Source: Pollutimonas thiosulfatoxidans (GTDB taxonomy: Bacteria; Pseudomonadota; Gammaproteobacteria; Burkholderiales; Burkholderiaceae_B). Taken from it: a stretch of DNA of 64,000 nucleotides. The position numbers and the translations under genes are program-made. Position 1 is the first letter of the stretch. Each line of letters opens with the position of its first letter. The notes below the pieces were generated by a model. That model had not been told where the DNA came from. It saw only the letters and a list, made by a program, of their open reading frames with translations, and did not search any database. The DNA lies in assembly GCF_004022565.1 (NCBI RefSeq), contig NZ_CP022987.1, positions 186,001 to 250,000 on the forward strand, in the 5' to 3' direction. Shown in pieces: positions 17,423 to 26,234 of the stretch.

Positions 17423-18616
17423 ATGCCCACCATCAATACCCTGAAGTCTCTTGCCCAGTCGGGCGCGCTTGCCGGCAAGCGTGTCTTCATCCGTTCTGAC
17501 CTCAATGTGCCCCTGAAGGATGGCCAGGTCACTGAAGATACCCGCATACGGGCTTCGGTTCCGGCCATACGCATGGCGCTGGATGCCGGCGCCGCCGTCA
17601 TGGTCACCTCGCACCTTGGACGGCCGACCGAAGGTACCGTGGGTCCGGACGACACCCTGGCGCCGGTGGCGCGTCGCTTGTCCGAAGTGCTCGGACAGCC
17701 CGTCGACCTGATCTCCGACTGGGTGGACGGCGTCAATGCCGAAGTCGGCCGGGTGCTCCTGCTCGAGAACTGCCGTTGCAACGTAGGCGAGAAAAAAAAC
17801 GATCCTGAACTGGCACGCAAGATGGCGGCCCTGTGCGATGTCTACGTCAACGATGCCTTCGGCACAGCGCATCGCGCCGAGGCCACTACCCATGGCATTG
17901 CGCAGTTTGCGCCGGTCGCCTGTGCCGGCCCGCTGCTTGCCGCCGAACTGGACGCGCTGGGCCGCGCGCTGCAGAATCCCCAGCGCCCGCTGGTAGCCAT
18001 CGTGGGCGGGTCCAAGGTGTCAACCAAACTTTCCATCCTCAAGTCGCTGGCCGAGAAGGTCGATCAACTGGTGGTGGGCGGGGGTATTGCCAATACCTTC
18101 ATGCTGGCTGCCGGACTGCCCGTCGGCAAGTCGCTGGCCGAACACGACCAGGTGGATCAGGCGCGTGCCGTCATCGACATGATGAAACAACGCGGTGCCG
18201 CCGTGCCCATACCGGTGGACGTGGTGTGTGCCAAGGCCTTCAGCGCCGACGCAGCCGCAACGGTCAAGGCCGCCGACCAGGTCGATACTGACGACCAGAT
18301 TCTCGATATCGGTCCTGAAACCGCTGAACAATTGGCCGCCATCATCAAACAGGCCGGCACTATCGTCTGGAATGGACCGGTGGGCGTGTTCGAGTTCGAC
18401 GCCTTTGCAAACGGCACCGAGGTGGTCTCCAAGGCCATTGCCGACGCCGAAGGTTTCTCGATCGCGGGCGGCGGCGATACCTTGGCCGCAATTGCCAAAT
18501 ACCATATTGGCGATCGCGTCGGCTATATTTCCACAGGTGGCGGGGCCTTCCTCGAGTTCCTGGAAGGCAAGACCTTGCCCGCCGTCCAAGTGTTGGAGCA
18601 GCGCGCGCAGGGCTAA
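17423..18616 (+). CDS. pgk: Phosphoglycerate kinase
   Basis: Transfers phosphate between 1,3-bisphosphoglycerate and ADP. The 397 residues match the usual bacterial length. Visible landmarks are the substrate-binding RVFIRSDLNVPLKDG, the arginine-rich MVTSHLGRPTEG, the hinge segment DAFGTAHRAEATTHG, the adenine-side VGGSKVSTKL, and the C-terminal IAGGGDTLAAI and YISTGGGAFLEFLEGK glycine motifs. I start it at the ATG beginning MPTINTLKSL (CAGGA upstream at 17408-17412); the in-frame codon 51 bases earlier falls close to the hairpin and is less likely. Confidence 0.96.
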   Translation: MPTINTLKSLAQSGALAGKRVFIRSDLNVPLKDGQVTEDTRIRASVPAIRMALDAGAAVMVTSHLGRPTEGTVGPDDTLAPVARRLSEVLGQPVDLISDWVDGVNAEVGRVLLLENCRCNVGEKKNDPELARKMAALCDVYVNDAFGTAHRAEATTHGIAQFAPVACAGPLLAAELDALGRALQNPQRPLVAIVGGSKVSTKLSILKSLAEKVDQLVVGGGIANTFMLAAGLPVGKSLAEHDQVDQARAVIDMMKQRGAAVPIPVDVVCAKAFSADAAATVKAADQVDTDDQILDIGPETAEQLAAIIKQAGTIVWNGPVGVFEFDAFANGTEVVSKAIADAEGFSIAGGGDTLAAIAKYHIGDRVGYISTGGGAFLEFLEGKTLPAVQVLEQRAQG

Positions 18617-18640
18617 GTACCCGGGCCGTGGTGTCGCAAT

Positions 18641-18661
18641 GCCGGCGCGCTTGTCGCCGGC
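18641..18661 (+). other. Inverted repeat between pgk and the aldehyde dehydrogenase gene
   Basis: GCCGGCG (18641-18647) and CGCCGGC (18655-18661) are perfect complements around a seven-base loop. The plus strand continues with AAAATTT rather than T, so a terminator role is doubtful; it ends just upstream of the GGGAG ribosome site of the next gene. Confidence 0.35.
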
Positions 18662-18679
18662 AAAATTTGGGAGCGCAAT

Positions 18680-20113
18680 ATGATCTACCAAAACTTCATT
18701 GGCAACCAGTGGTTCAGTGCGCTCACCGGCGAGACGATAGCGGTCTACGATCCCTCGACGGGCCAGGAATACGCCGAGATCGCGCGGTCGGGAGCCTCGG
18801 ATATCGATGCCGCGGTACGGGCGGCCCGAACGGCTTACGAAGGGGCATGGGGCAAAACCAGCCCGGCCGAGCGCAGTCGCTTGCTGCTGCGCCTCAGTGT
18901 GGCACTGCAAGACCAACTGGAAGTCTTGGCGCAGATCGAATCCCGCGATACCGGCAAGCCCATGAAGCAGGCGCGCGCCGACGCCGCTGCGGTGGCGCGC
19001 TACGCCGAGTTCTACGCGGGTGCGGCCGACAAGCTGCATGGCGCGACCATTCCCTATCCGCGCGACTATACCGTCATGACAGTGCGCGAGCCGCACGGTG
19101 TCACCGGCCATATCGTTCCCTGGAATTACCCGCTGCAGATATTCGGTCGTAGCGTCTTCGCGTCGCTGGCCGCAGGCAACGCTTGCGTGGTCAAGCCGGC
19201 CGAGGACGCCTGTCTGTCGCTGCTGAAGGTGGCCGAGATCGCGGCCGACGTCGGGCTGCCTGCCGGTGCGCTTAATATTTGCACCGGGTTGGGCGCTGAG
19301 GCCGGCGCCGCCTTGTCGGCCCACGCCGGCATCGATCACATTTCATTTACCGGTTCGCCGCAAGCCGGGCAGCAAGTGGCCATAGCTGCCGCTGCGCACT
19401 TTGCGCCGGTCACGCTTGAACTGGGCGGTAAATCTCCGCAAATCTTGTTTTCTGACGCCGATATCGAGGCAGCGTTGCCGGTGGTCCTGAACGCCATCAT
19501 CCAAAACGCGGGGCAGACCTGTTCGGCCGGCAGCCGCCTGTTGGTGCAGCGTGCCATCTATGCTGATGTCATCGCACGCCTGTCCGAGCTTTTTCAGGCT
19601 ACCCGCACGGGCGCCGCCAGCGACGACCCGGATTGCGGCCCCCTGATCAACGCCCGCCAACTGGAAAGGGTGCGGTCCTTCCTGGGGTCGGCAGACGAGG
19701 CAGGCATCCTGGTGGCTGCGCGGGGCGTCCTGGATGCTAACGCGCCTGGCGGTGGCTACTACCAGGCACCGGTGCTGCTGGCCGATGTGCCGCCCGATCA
19801 CCGCTTGGCGCAGGAAGAAATTTTCGGTCCGGTGCTGTCGGCGATCCCTTTCGAGACCGAAGCGCAGGCGCTGCATATCGCCAACAACACCCCCTTCGGC
19901 CTGGTGGCCGGTATCTGGACGAGCGACGGTGCGCGGCAGCTGCGCATGGCTCGCGCCATTCGGTCCGGTCAGGTCTTCATCAACAATTACGGCGCGGGCG
20001 GCGGCGTCGAACTGCCGTTTGGCGGTACCGGCCAGTCCGGTTATGGCCGTGAAAAAGGCTTTGAGGCCTTATACGGATTCACCACCCTTAAAACCATCGC
20101 CATCCGTCATTGA
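18680..20113 (+). CDS. NAD(P)-dependent aldehyde dehydrogenase family protein
   Basis: A 477-residue member of the ALDH superfamily, oxidising an aldehyde to the acid. The catalytic set is intact: the proton-relay N149 in PWNYP, the cofactor segment FTGSPQAG, E247 in LELGGKSPQ, and the nucleophile C281 in NAGQTCSAGSR. The substrate cannot be assigned; the GQTCSAGSR motif occurs in betaine-aldehyde/aminoaldehyde-like members. It is too short and different to be the CoA-semialdehyde dehydrogenase of the box pathway. It sits between pgk and mog, where related Burkholderiales often carry pyruvate kinase. A GGGAG ribosome site precedes the ATG. Confidence 0.9.
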   Translation: MIYQNFIGNQWFSALTGETIAVYDPSTGQEYAEIARSGASDIDAAVRAARTAYEGAWGKTSPAERSRLLLRLSVALQDQLEVLAQIESRDTGKPMKQARADAAAVARYAEFYAGAADKLHGATIPYPRDYTVMTVREPHGVTGHIVPWNYPLQIFGRSVFASLAAGNACVVKPAEDACLSLLKVAEIAADVGLPAGALNICTGLGAEAGAALSAHAGIDHISFTGSPQAGQQVAIAAAAHFAPVTLELGGKSPQILFSDADIEAALPVVLNAIIQNAGQTCSAGSRLLVQRAIYADVIARLSELFQATRTGAASDDPDCGPLINARQLERVRSFLGSADEAGILVAARGVLDANAPGGGYYQAPVLLADVPPDHRLAQEEIFGPVLSAIPFETEAQALHIANNTPFGLVAGIWTSDGARQLRMARAIRSGQVFINNYGAGGGVELPFGGTGQSGYGREKGFEALYGFTTLKTIAIRH

Positions 20114-20139
20114 CGTTATCAGGCGATTGCAGGAGCAAC

Positions 20140-20775
20140 ATGTCTGTATTTCAGCCGCTCGTACGCGAGCATCCCGACCAGCTATTGGTCGGATTGGTTT
20201 CGATTTCCGACCGGGCCGCTAGCGGCACCTATGAAGACCAGGGCATCCCGGCGCTGCAGTCGTGGCTGACGGGCGCCCTGACCCGGCCGCCGCAGTGCGT
20301 GTCCCGGCTGATTCCCGATGATGTCGGCCAGATATCGGCCACCCTCATCCATTTGGTGGATCGTCTGGGCTGCGATCTGATTCTTACCACCGGAGGCACC
20401 GGGCCGGCGCGACGCGATGTAACGCCGGAGGCGACCCTGGCCGTAGGCAGCCGCGAAATGCCAGGCTTTGGCGAGCAGATGCGCCAGATCAGCCTGCAGT
20501 TCGTGCCTACAGCCATTCTGTCGCGCCAGGTGGCGGTTATCCGCGAGAAACCAGGCCATGCCGCCTTGATCATCAACTTGCCGGGGCAGCCGCGCGCCAT
20601 CCAGGAAACCCTGGAAGGCTTGAAAGAGGCCGACGGCAAGGTACTGACACCGGGAATTTTCGCCGCTGTGCCTTACTGCATAGACCTGATCGGTGGGCCA
20701 TATGTCGAAACCCACGATCACATCGTCAAGGCATTTCGGCCTAAGTCCGCCATTCGGGGCGATGGGGTAAAATAG
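20140..20775 (+). CDS. mog: Molybdopterin adenylyltransferase Mog
   Basis: Mog adenylates molybdopterin, preparing it for molybdenum insertion by MoeA. The 211-residue protein is very close in wording to E. coli Mog: LVSISDRAASGTYEDQGIPAL, the RLIPDD strand, the MPT-binding TTGGTGPARRDVTPEATL, EMPGFGEQMRQISL and the C-terminal PYCIDL followed by GPYVET. The ATG has an AGGAG site (20131-20135) five bases upstream; an in-frame extension of ten codons overlaps the aldehyde dehydrogenase stop and looks like read-back. No other molybdenum-cofactor gene is in the window, so its position inside a glycolysis/purine run is unusual. Confidence 0.94.
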   Translation: MSVFQPLVREHPDQLLVGLVSISDRAASGTYEDQGIPALQSWLTGALTRPPQCVSRLIPDDVGQISATLIHLVDRLGCDLILTTGGTGPARRDVTPEATLAVGSREMPGFGEQMRQISLQFVPTAILSRQVAVIREKPGHAALIINLPGQPRAIQETLEGLKEADGKVLTPGIFAAVPYCIDLIGGPYVETHDHIVKAFRPKSAIRGDGVK

Positions 20776-20810
20776 GGCCAACCCCTTCAATTGATTTCAG
20801 GAGTCTTTTC

Positions 20811-21875
20811 ATGGCCCTTGTTTCCATGCGCCAGCTGCTCGACCATGCAGCCGAGAATAGCTATGGCATCCCCGCATTCAACGTCAACAACCTTGAACAA
20901 GTTCAGGCGATCATGGAAGCGGCCGCTGAAACCGATAGCCCCGTGATCATGCAGGCCTCGGCTGGCGCGCGCAAGTACGCCGGCGAAGGCTTCCTGAAGT
21001 ACCTTATCCAGGCTGCCGTCGAAACCTATCCCCATATTCCGGTCGTCATGCACCAAGACCACGGGCAGTCGCCCGCAGTGTGCAAGGGCGCCATCGACCT
21101 GGGCTTTACCAGTGTCATGATGGACGGCTCCTTAATGGAAGACGGAAAATCCGTCGCCGACTACGATTACAACGTCGATGTTACCCGCCGGGTGGTCGAA
21201 ATGGCCCACAAGCTGGGCGTCACGGTCGAAGGCGAACTCGGTTGCCTGGGCTCGCTGGAAACCATGATGGGCGACAAAGAAGACGGTCACGGTGCCGAAG
21301 GCACCATGACCATGGAGCAACTGCTTACCGATCCCGAGCAGGCGGCCGACTTCGTGCGCCAGACCCAACTGGACGCCCTGGCCATTGCCATTGGCACCAG
21401 CCATGGCGCCTATAAGTTCACGCGCAAGCCCACGGGCGATATCCTGTCCATTTCGCGCATCAAGGAAATCCACCACCGCCTGCCCAATACGCACTTGGTC
21501 ATGCACGGCAGCTCCAGCGTGCCCCAGGACCTTCTTGCTGAAATCCGCGAGTTCGGCGGCGACATGAAGGAAACCTACGGTGTGCCTGTGGAAGAAATCC
21601 AAGAGGCCATCAAGTTCGGCGTACGCAAGATCAACATCGATACCGACATCCGCCTGGCCATGACCGGCGCCATCCGTCGTTTTATGGGCGAAAACCCCAG
21701 CAAGTTCGACCCGCGCGAATACCTGAAACCCGCTCGCGAAGCTGCCAAGAAGATCTGCCTGCAGCGTTACGAGCAGTTCGGTACGGCGGGCAATGCCAGC
21801 AAGATCAAGGTCATTCCCTTGGACGAAATGGCGCGTCGTTACGCCGCCGGCGAGCTGGCCCAGGTCGTACAGTAA
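20811..21875 (+). CDS. fba: Fructose-bisphosphate aldolase, class II (Calvin subtype)
   Basis: A zinc-dependent aldolase that interconverts fructose 1,6-bisphosphate with dihydroxyacetone phosphate and glyceraldehyde 3-phosphate. The 354 residues begin MALVSMRQLLDHAAENSYGIPAFNVNN, and contain the metal-site HQDHGQSP, the SVMMDGS segment, VEGELGCLGSLE, GTSHGAYKF and LVMHGSSSVP, the layout of the CbbA/Fba subgroup common in beta-proteobacteria. A CAGGAG site precedes the ATG. purC begins at the base following its stop, so the junction suggests shared transcription of fba with the purine genes. Confidence 0.96.
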   Translation: MALVSMRQLLDHAAENSYGIPAFNVNNLEQVQAIMEAAAETDSPVIMQASAGARKYAGEGFLKYLIQAAVETYPHIPVVMHQDHGQSPAVCKGAIDLGFTSVMMDGSLMEDGKSVADYDYNVDVTRRVVEMAHKLGVTVEGELGCLGSLETMMGDKEDGHGAEGTMTMEQLLTDPEQAADFVRQTQLDALAIAIGTSHGAYKFTRKPTGDILSISRIKEIHHRLPNTHLVMHGSSSVPQDLLAEIREFGGDMKETYGVPVEEIQEAIKFGVRKINIDTDIRLAMTGAIRRFMGENPSKFDPREYLKPAREAAKKICLQRYEQFGTAGNASKIKVIPLDEMARRYAAGELAQVVQ

Positions 21876-22757
21876 ATGGGTTTGCACGAATCGAGCTTGA
21901 CGTCGTTGCCCCTGCTGGGTCGCGGCAAGGTCCGCGACATGTATGCGGTGGGTGACGACAAGCTGCTTATTGTGGCTAGCGATCGCATCTCTGCCTTTGA
22001 CGTCATTTTGGACGATCCCATACCGGGCAAGGGCCGGGTGTTGACCGAACTTACCGAGTTCTGGTTGAAAAAGCTTGCGCATATCGTGCCCAACCATGCC
22101 ACCGGCATTCTTCCCGAAGAGGTCGTCACGGCGGCCGAGCGGGTTCAGGTCGCCGGTCGCGCGGTGGTCGTCAAGCGGCTAAAACCTATACTGGTCGAGG
22201 CTGTGGCGCGTGGCTACCTGATAGGCTCTGGCTGGAACGACTACCAACGGACCGGCGCGGTTTGCGGCATTGCCCTGCCCGAAGGCCTGCGGCAGGCCGA
22301 CAAGCTGCCTCAGCCCATCTTTACCCCGGCGGCCAAGGCCGAGTTCGGCCAGCATGACGAGAACGTTGACTTCGACTACGTGGTTCGGGAAATCGGTCCG
22401 GCGCTGGCCGAGCAAGTGCGCGACATCACCTTGCGGCTGTATACCGAGGCGGCTCAGTACGCCGCAACCAAGGGCATCATCATCGCCGACACCAAGTTCG
22501 AGTTCGGCCTGGACGACGATGGGCGCCTGCATCTCATGGACGAAGTCCTTACGCCCGATTCGTCGCGGTTCTGGCCGGCAGACAGCTATGCCGTCGGCAT
22601 CAGCCCGCCATCGTTCGACAAGCAGTTCGTTCGCGACTGGCTCGAAACCCAGGATTGGGACAAAACACCGCCGGCGCCCCGACTCCCGGCCGAAGTCGCC
22701 GCCAAGACCGGCGCCAAATACCAAGAGGCACTAACGCGTCTGACGACGACTGGCTAA
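21876..22757 (+). CDS. purC: Phosphoribosylaminoimidazole-succinocarboxamide synthase PurC
   Basis: Joins aspartate to CAIR, with ATP, in purine synthesis. The 293-residue product is of the long type found in beta-proteobacteria. It starts LPLLGRGKVRDMYAVGDDKLLIVASDRISAFDV, and has VEAVARGYLIGSGW, a TPAAKAEFGQHDENV segment and a C-terminal LMDEVLTPDSSRFW metal/nucleotide region. Its ATG follows the fba stop directly (TAAATG), and no separate ribosome site is obvious, so translation is probably coupled to fba. It heads a purC-purE-purK block. Confidence 0.96.
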   Translation: MGLHESSLTSLPLLGRGKVRDMYAVGDDKLLIVASDRISAFDVILDDPIPGKGRVLTELTEFWLKKLAHIVPNHATGILPEEVVTAAERVQVAGRAVVVKRLKPILVEAVARGYLIGSGWNDYQRTGAVCGIALPEGLRQADKLPQPIFTPAAKAEFGQHDENVDFDYVVREIGPALAEQVRDITLRLYTEAAQYAATKGIIIADTKFEFGLDDDGRLHLMDEVLTPDSSRFWPADSYAVGISPPSFDKQFVRDWLETQDWDKTPPAPRLPAEVAAKTGAKYQEALTRLTTTG

Positions 22758-22764
22758 CTATCAC

Positions 22765-23289
22765 ATGAGCGATGTGACCGACAAGCAGGCCCCCTTGCCG
22801 ACAGTGGGCATCATCATGGGTTCTTCCAGCGACTGGGACACCATGAAGCATGCCGCTGATATCCTTGACGAGTTCGGCGTCGCGCACGACATTCGCGTGG
22901 TGTCGGCGCACCGCATGCCGCTGGACATGGTCGATTACGGCGCCCAGGCGCACGACCGCGGCTTGCGGGCCATTATTGCCGGCGCAGGTGGCGCCGCCCA
23001 CCTGCCCGGCATGATGGCGGCACTCACCGCCGTGCCGGTGTACGGCGTACCCGTACCATCCAGGTATCTGCGCGGCGAAGACTCCTTGCTGTCCATCGTT
23101 CAAATGCCCAAGGGCGTTCCTGTGGCGACCTTCGCCATCGGCGAGGCGGGCGCCGCCAACGCGGCTTTGCATGTCGTGGCCGGCCTGGCAACCACCGACC
23201 CATCGTTGCAGCGCAAGCTGGCCGATTACCGCGCCCGCCAGACCGATGCCGCGCGCGGCATGGTCGTGCCACCGCCGCCTACGTTTTAG
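22765..23289 (+). CDS. purE: N5-carboxyaminoimidazole ribonucleotide mutase PurE
   Basis: Converts N5-CAIR, made by PurK, to CAIR. The 174 residues hold the family's GIIMGSSSDWDTMKHA, the VVSAHRMP loop with its conserved histidine, IIAGAGGAAHLPGMMAA and the GVPV...EDSLLSIVQMPKGVPVATFAIG segment. It lies seven bases after purC and twelve before purK, so it is translated within one message. The presence of purK next to it marks it as the class I PurE (mutase), not a direct carboxylase. Confidence 0.96.
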   Translation: MSDVTDKQAPLPTVGIIMGSSSDWDTMKHAADILDEFGVAHDIRVVSAHRMPLDMVDYGAQAHDRGLRAIIAGAGGAAHLPGMMAALTAVPVYGVPVPSRYLRGEDSLLSIVQMPKGVPVATFAIGEAGAANAALHVVAGLATTDPSLQRKLADYRARQTDAARGMVVPPPPTF

Positions 23290-23301
23290 GGTTACGTCTC
23301 A

Positions 23302-24480
23302 ATGAATAAAGTTTCCACATCCGGGCCTGTGATGCCCGGTGCCTGGCTGGGCATGATAGGCGGCGGACAACTGGGCCGCATGTTTTGCCATGCGGCGCAA
23401 GCGCTGGGTTACAAGGTGGCAGTGCTGGATCCCGACGAAAATAGTCCGGCCGGCGCTGTGGCCGATCATCATTTTTGTGCGGCCTACGACGATGCCACAG
23501 CGCTGGCGGCCTTGTCCGCGCGTTGCGAGGCCATCACCACCGAGTTCGAGAACGTACCGGCGCAAAGCCTGCGCACCTTGTCAGAAAGCGCAAGGGTAAG
23601 CCCCTCGGCCGATGCGGTGGCGATCGTGCAGGACCGCATTCGCGAGAAAGCCTTTATCGACGATGCCGGCGTGGCCGTGGCGCCTTATGTGGCGGTCACT
23701 CAGGCCAGCGCCATCGCTACGGCGCCCGATGGGCTCTTTCCCGGCATCCTGAAAGCCGCCCGCCTAGGTTACGACGGCAAGGGGCAGGCCAGGGTCAAGA
23801 CGCGTGAAGAGGCGCTGGCCGCCTTCGAGCAGTTTGGCCGCGTACCTTGCGTGCTGGAAGCGATGCTGCCTTTGCAAAGCGAATTTTCCATAGTCATTGC
23901 GCGCGGCGCGGACGGTGACACGGTCAGCTATCCGCTGGCCCAGAACGAACACCGTGACGGCATCCTGGCCGTTTCGTCGGTCGATGCCGCGCTGGTGGCT
24001 ATTGCCGCCGCCGACCAGGGCGCGGCCGCAGCCGACAAAATTGCCCGCGCCCTCGATTATGTGGGCGTGCTGTGCGTGGAGTTTTTCGTCTTGAGGGATG
24101 GCAGCGTGGTGGCCAACGAGATCGCGCCGCGTCCGCACAATAGCGGTCACTACACCATGGACGCCTGCATCAGCAGCCAGTTCGAACAGCAGGCCCGGGC
24201 CATGTCCGGCCTGCCCTTGGGCAGTACGGCGATTTTGTGTCCGGCGGTCATGCTCAATATTTTGGGTGATGTGTGGTTTGGCCAGGACGGCACAAAGCGC
24301 GAGCCTGATTGGGTTGCCGTGCTGGCTGTTCCGGGTGCGAAACTCCATTTGTATGGCAAGGCCGAAGCCCGCCGGGGTCGCAAGATGGGACATGTGAACA
24401 TCCTGGGTGCCACGCTGCACGAAGCGCAAAGCCGTGCTGCGCAAGTTGCACACGCTTTGAACATCGCCTACGCGCCATGA
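23302..24480 (+). CDS. purK: N5-carboxyaminoimidazole ribonucleotide synthase PurK
   Basis: An ATP-grasp enzyme that carboxylates AIR with bicarbonate to N5-CAIR, the PurE substrate. The 392 residues contain the N-terminal MIGGGQLGRMFCHAAQALGY, the DPDENSPAG acid pocket, TTEFENVP, the ATP-grasp lid (LKAARLGYDGKGQARVK) and the substrate/metal region NEIAPRPHNSGHYTMDAC. Its stop overlaps the start of the tsaC-type gene by four bases, linking purine and t6A genes in one transcript. Confidence 0.96.
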   Translation: MNKVSTSGPVMPGAWLGMIGGGQLGRMFCHAAQALGYKVAVLDPDENSPAGAVADHHFCAAYDDATALAALSARCEAITTEFENVPAQSLRTLSESARVSPSADAVAIVQDRIREKAFIDDAGVAVAPYVAVTQASAIATAPDGLFPGILKAARLGYDGKGQARVKTREEALAAFEQFGRVPCVLEAMLPLQSEFSIVIARGADGDTVSYPLAQNEHRDGILAVSSVDAALVAIAAADQGAAAADKIARALDYVGVLCVEFFVLRDGSVVANEIAPRPHNSGHYTMDACISSQFEQQARAMSGLPLGSTAILCPAVMLNILGDVWFGQDGTKREPDWVAVLAVPGAKLHLYGKAEARRGRKMGHVNILGATLHEAQSRAAQVAHALNIAYAP

Positions 24481-25496
24481 GCGCTCCCGCTCCGATCGAT
24501 ATCGACGCGACGGCTCTCGCGCTGGCCGCGGCGCAGCTGGATGCCGGCGAACTGGTCGCGTTTCCCACCGAAACGGTTTATGGCCTGGGCGCGGACGCCG
24601 AGAATCCGCTGGCCGTCGCCCGTATCTATCAAGCGAAAGGCAGGCCTGCCAAGCACCCTGTCATTGTGCACCTGGCGCCGGGCGCCGATATCGATTATTG
24701 GGCGCAGCAGGTTCCACCGGAGGCGCGGCTATTGATCGGCGCCTTCTGGCCGGGCCCCTTGACCTTGATTTTGAAGCGAGCTGATCACATACCGGCGGCC
24801 GTCAGTGGCGGACAGGCCAGCATAGGCTTGCGTTGCCCCTCGCACCCGGTGGCCCAGGCATTGCTGACCGCCTTCGCTGCCTGCAAGCGCAATGGCCAGG
24901 GCGGCGTGGCAGCGCCTTCGGCAAACCGGTACGGTCATGTTTCGCCGACTCAGGCCGAGCACGTACGCGCCGAATTTCCCGAGCTGGTAGCCGGCGGGAT
25001 GACCATACTGGAAGGTGGGCAGGCCGACGTGGGCATCGAGTCCACCATACTCGATGTGTCGCGGCTGGAAGAAGTCGGTCCGGTCTTGTTAAGGCCGGGC
25101 CATATCACGGCAGTCCAGATTGCCGAGGTGCTCGGTGTGATGCCCCTGGCGCCCGACGAGGCGGCGCCACGGGTGTCAGGATCCTTGAAAGCGCACTACG
25201 CCCCCATGACGCCGCTGAGCGTTCTGCCTCGCGAAGCACTGCTAGCCCATGCCGCCGCCGCGTCGGATCGCCTGGTTGCCGTCCTGTTTGCCGAGCCGCC
25301 CGTCGATGCGAATCCGCTGGTGGACTGGCTGGCATGTCCATCAGACCCCGTGCGATATGCGCGCGAGCTTTACGCCTTGTTGCGGCGCCTGGACAAGCAG
25401 GGTTATAGCGGCATATTGATGGAACAACCGCCGCGTACCGCTGCCTGGCAGGCTGTGAACGACCGCATTGGTCGCGCGGCGGCCGCCTTCCTGTAA
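24477..25496 (+). CDS. tsaC: L-threonylcarbamoyladenylate synthase, Sua5 (two-domain) type
   Basis: Makes threonylcarbamoyl-AMP from threonine, bicarbonate and ATP for t6A37 in ANN-decoding tRNAs. At 339 residues it is the long Sua5 form: a YrdC core (GELVAFPTETVYGLGADA, then KGRPAKHPVIVHL, FWPGPLTLIL, GLRCPSHPVAQALL, APSANRYGHVSPT, ESTILDVS) followed by the C-terminal Sua5 domain (PRVSGSLKAHYAP onward). The start is the ATG inside the purK stop (ATGA), which matches the family; the long in-frame extension upstream is read-back through purK. A hairpin shared with convergent livF lies just past the stop. Confidence 0.93.
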   Translation: MSAPAPIDIDATALALAAAQLDAGELVAFPTETVYGLGADAENPLAVARIYQAKGRPAKHPVIVHLAPGADIDYWAQQVPPEARLLIGAFWPGPLTLILKRADHIPAAVSGGQASIGLRCPSHPVAQALLTAFAACKRNGQGGVAAPSANRYGHVSPTQAEHVRAEFPELVAGGMTILEGGQADVGIESTILDVSRLEEVGPVLLRPGHITAVQIAEVLGVMPLAPDEAAPRVSGSLKAHYAPMTPLSVLPREALLAHAAAASDRLVAVLFAEPPVDANPLVDWLACPSDPVRYARELYALLRRLDKQGYSGILMEQPPRTAAWQAVNDRIGRAAAAFL

Positions 25497-25522
25497 ACCA
25501 AGGCGCTACGGCGCCATGGTTT
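25495..25522. terminator. Imperfect hairpin between convergent tsaC and livF
   Basis: AAACCA-A-GGCGC (25495-25506) pairs with GCGCC-A-TGGTTT (25511-25522), with one A-A mismatch and a four-base loop. It spans the 27-base gap between the two stop codons and reads the same on both strands, so it could end transcripts from both sides, though neither side has a long T run. Confidence 0.5.
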
Positions 25523-25523
25523 G

Positions 25524-26234
25524 CTACACGCCCAGGTAGCGCGTCAGGACGTCGGGGCTTTTCGCAAGCACCGGGCTGGCTTCCGACTCGACCAGACAAC
25601 CTTTTTCCAGCACGATGCAGCGATCCGTGTGCGCCAGTACTTTGCGGTAGTTGCGGTCCACAATAAGCGCCGACATGCCGGTCTCGCGCACTGCCGCAAT
25701 AATGCGCCAGATCTCGGCGATGATCAGCGGGGCCAGGCCTTCGGTGGCTTCGTCCAGTATGAGCACGTCGGGGTTGGTCATCAGGGCGCGCCCGATGGCC
25801 AACATCTGTTGTTCGCCACCCGACAACTGCTGTCCGCCATGATCCAGTCTTTCAGACAGACGCGGGAAGGTCTGCAGCACCCGCTCGTAGGTCCAGTCGT
25901 TGCGCCCGTCAAAGCCGGGTCGCGCCGCGACCTGCAGATTTTCGCGCACATTCAGGTTGGGAAATATGCCGCGGCCTTCGGGGACATAAGCCACCCCCAG
26001 TCGGGACACCTGGTAAGGCGCGGCCCGCGTGCAGTTCCTGCCGCGTATGGTGATGCTGCCGCCACTGGCCGGCACATGCCCCATGATGCTGCGGATCAGC
26101 GTTGTCTTGCCCATGCCGTTACGCCCCAGCAAGCCGATGGACTCGCCGGCATGGATGGTCAGGTCGATGCCCTGCAGTACGTGGCTTGCGCCATAGTGCG
26201 CGTGGATGTCGCGCGCCTCGATGAGCGTTGTCAT
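25524..26234 (-). CDS. livF: Branched-chain-type ABC transporter ATPase LivF (probable benzoate uptake)
   Basis: The second ATPase of a five-part HAAT-family importer. The 236 residues show Walker A GRNGMGKTTL, the signature LSGGEQQMLAIGRAL, Walker B (PDVLILDEATEGLAP) and the H-loop region, with the short LivF build. Its ATG overlaps the livG stop by four bases. The family transports branched-chain amino acids, amides or aromatic acids; location directly downstream of benzoate-CoA ligase in the same direction suggests benzoate or a related aromatic acid. That substrate is an inference from context. Confidence 0.92.
   Translation of the reverse strand: MTTLIEARDIHAHYGASHVLQGIDLTIHAGESIGLLGRNGMGKTTLIRSIMGHVPASGGSITIRGRNCTRAAPYQVSRLGVAYVPEGRGIFPNLNVRENLQVAARPGFDGRNDWTYERVLQTFPRLSERLDHGGQQLSGGEQQMLAIGRALMTNPDVLILDEATEGLAPLIIAEIWRIIAAVRETGMSALIVDRNYRKVLAHTDRCIVLEKGCLVESEASPVLAKSPDVLTRYLGV

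Noticed and set aside
18680..20113. The aldehyde dehydrogenase as the missing box-pathway dehydrogenase
   Set aside because: It is about 50 residues shorter than the known enzyme, lacks its N-terminal wording as I recall it, and sits in a glycolytic run 5 kb away from the island.
20768..20773. Separate promoter for fba at the TAAAAT hexamer
   Set aside because: No acceptable -35 hexamer 16-18 bases upstream; fba can be read from upstream.
24309..24476. Extended N-terminus for TsaC/Sua5
   Set aside because: It reads backwards through purK in another frame; the ATG within the purK stop gives the normal family start.
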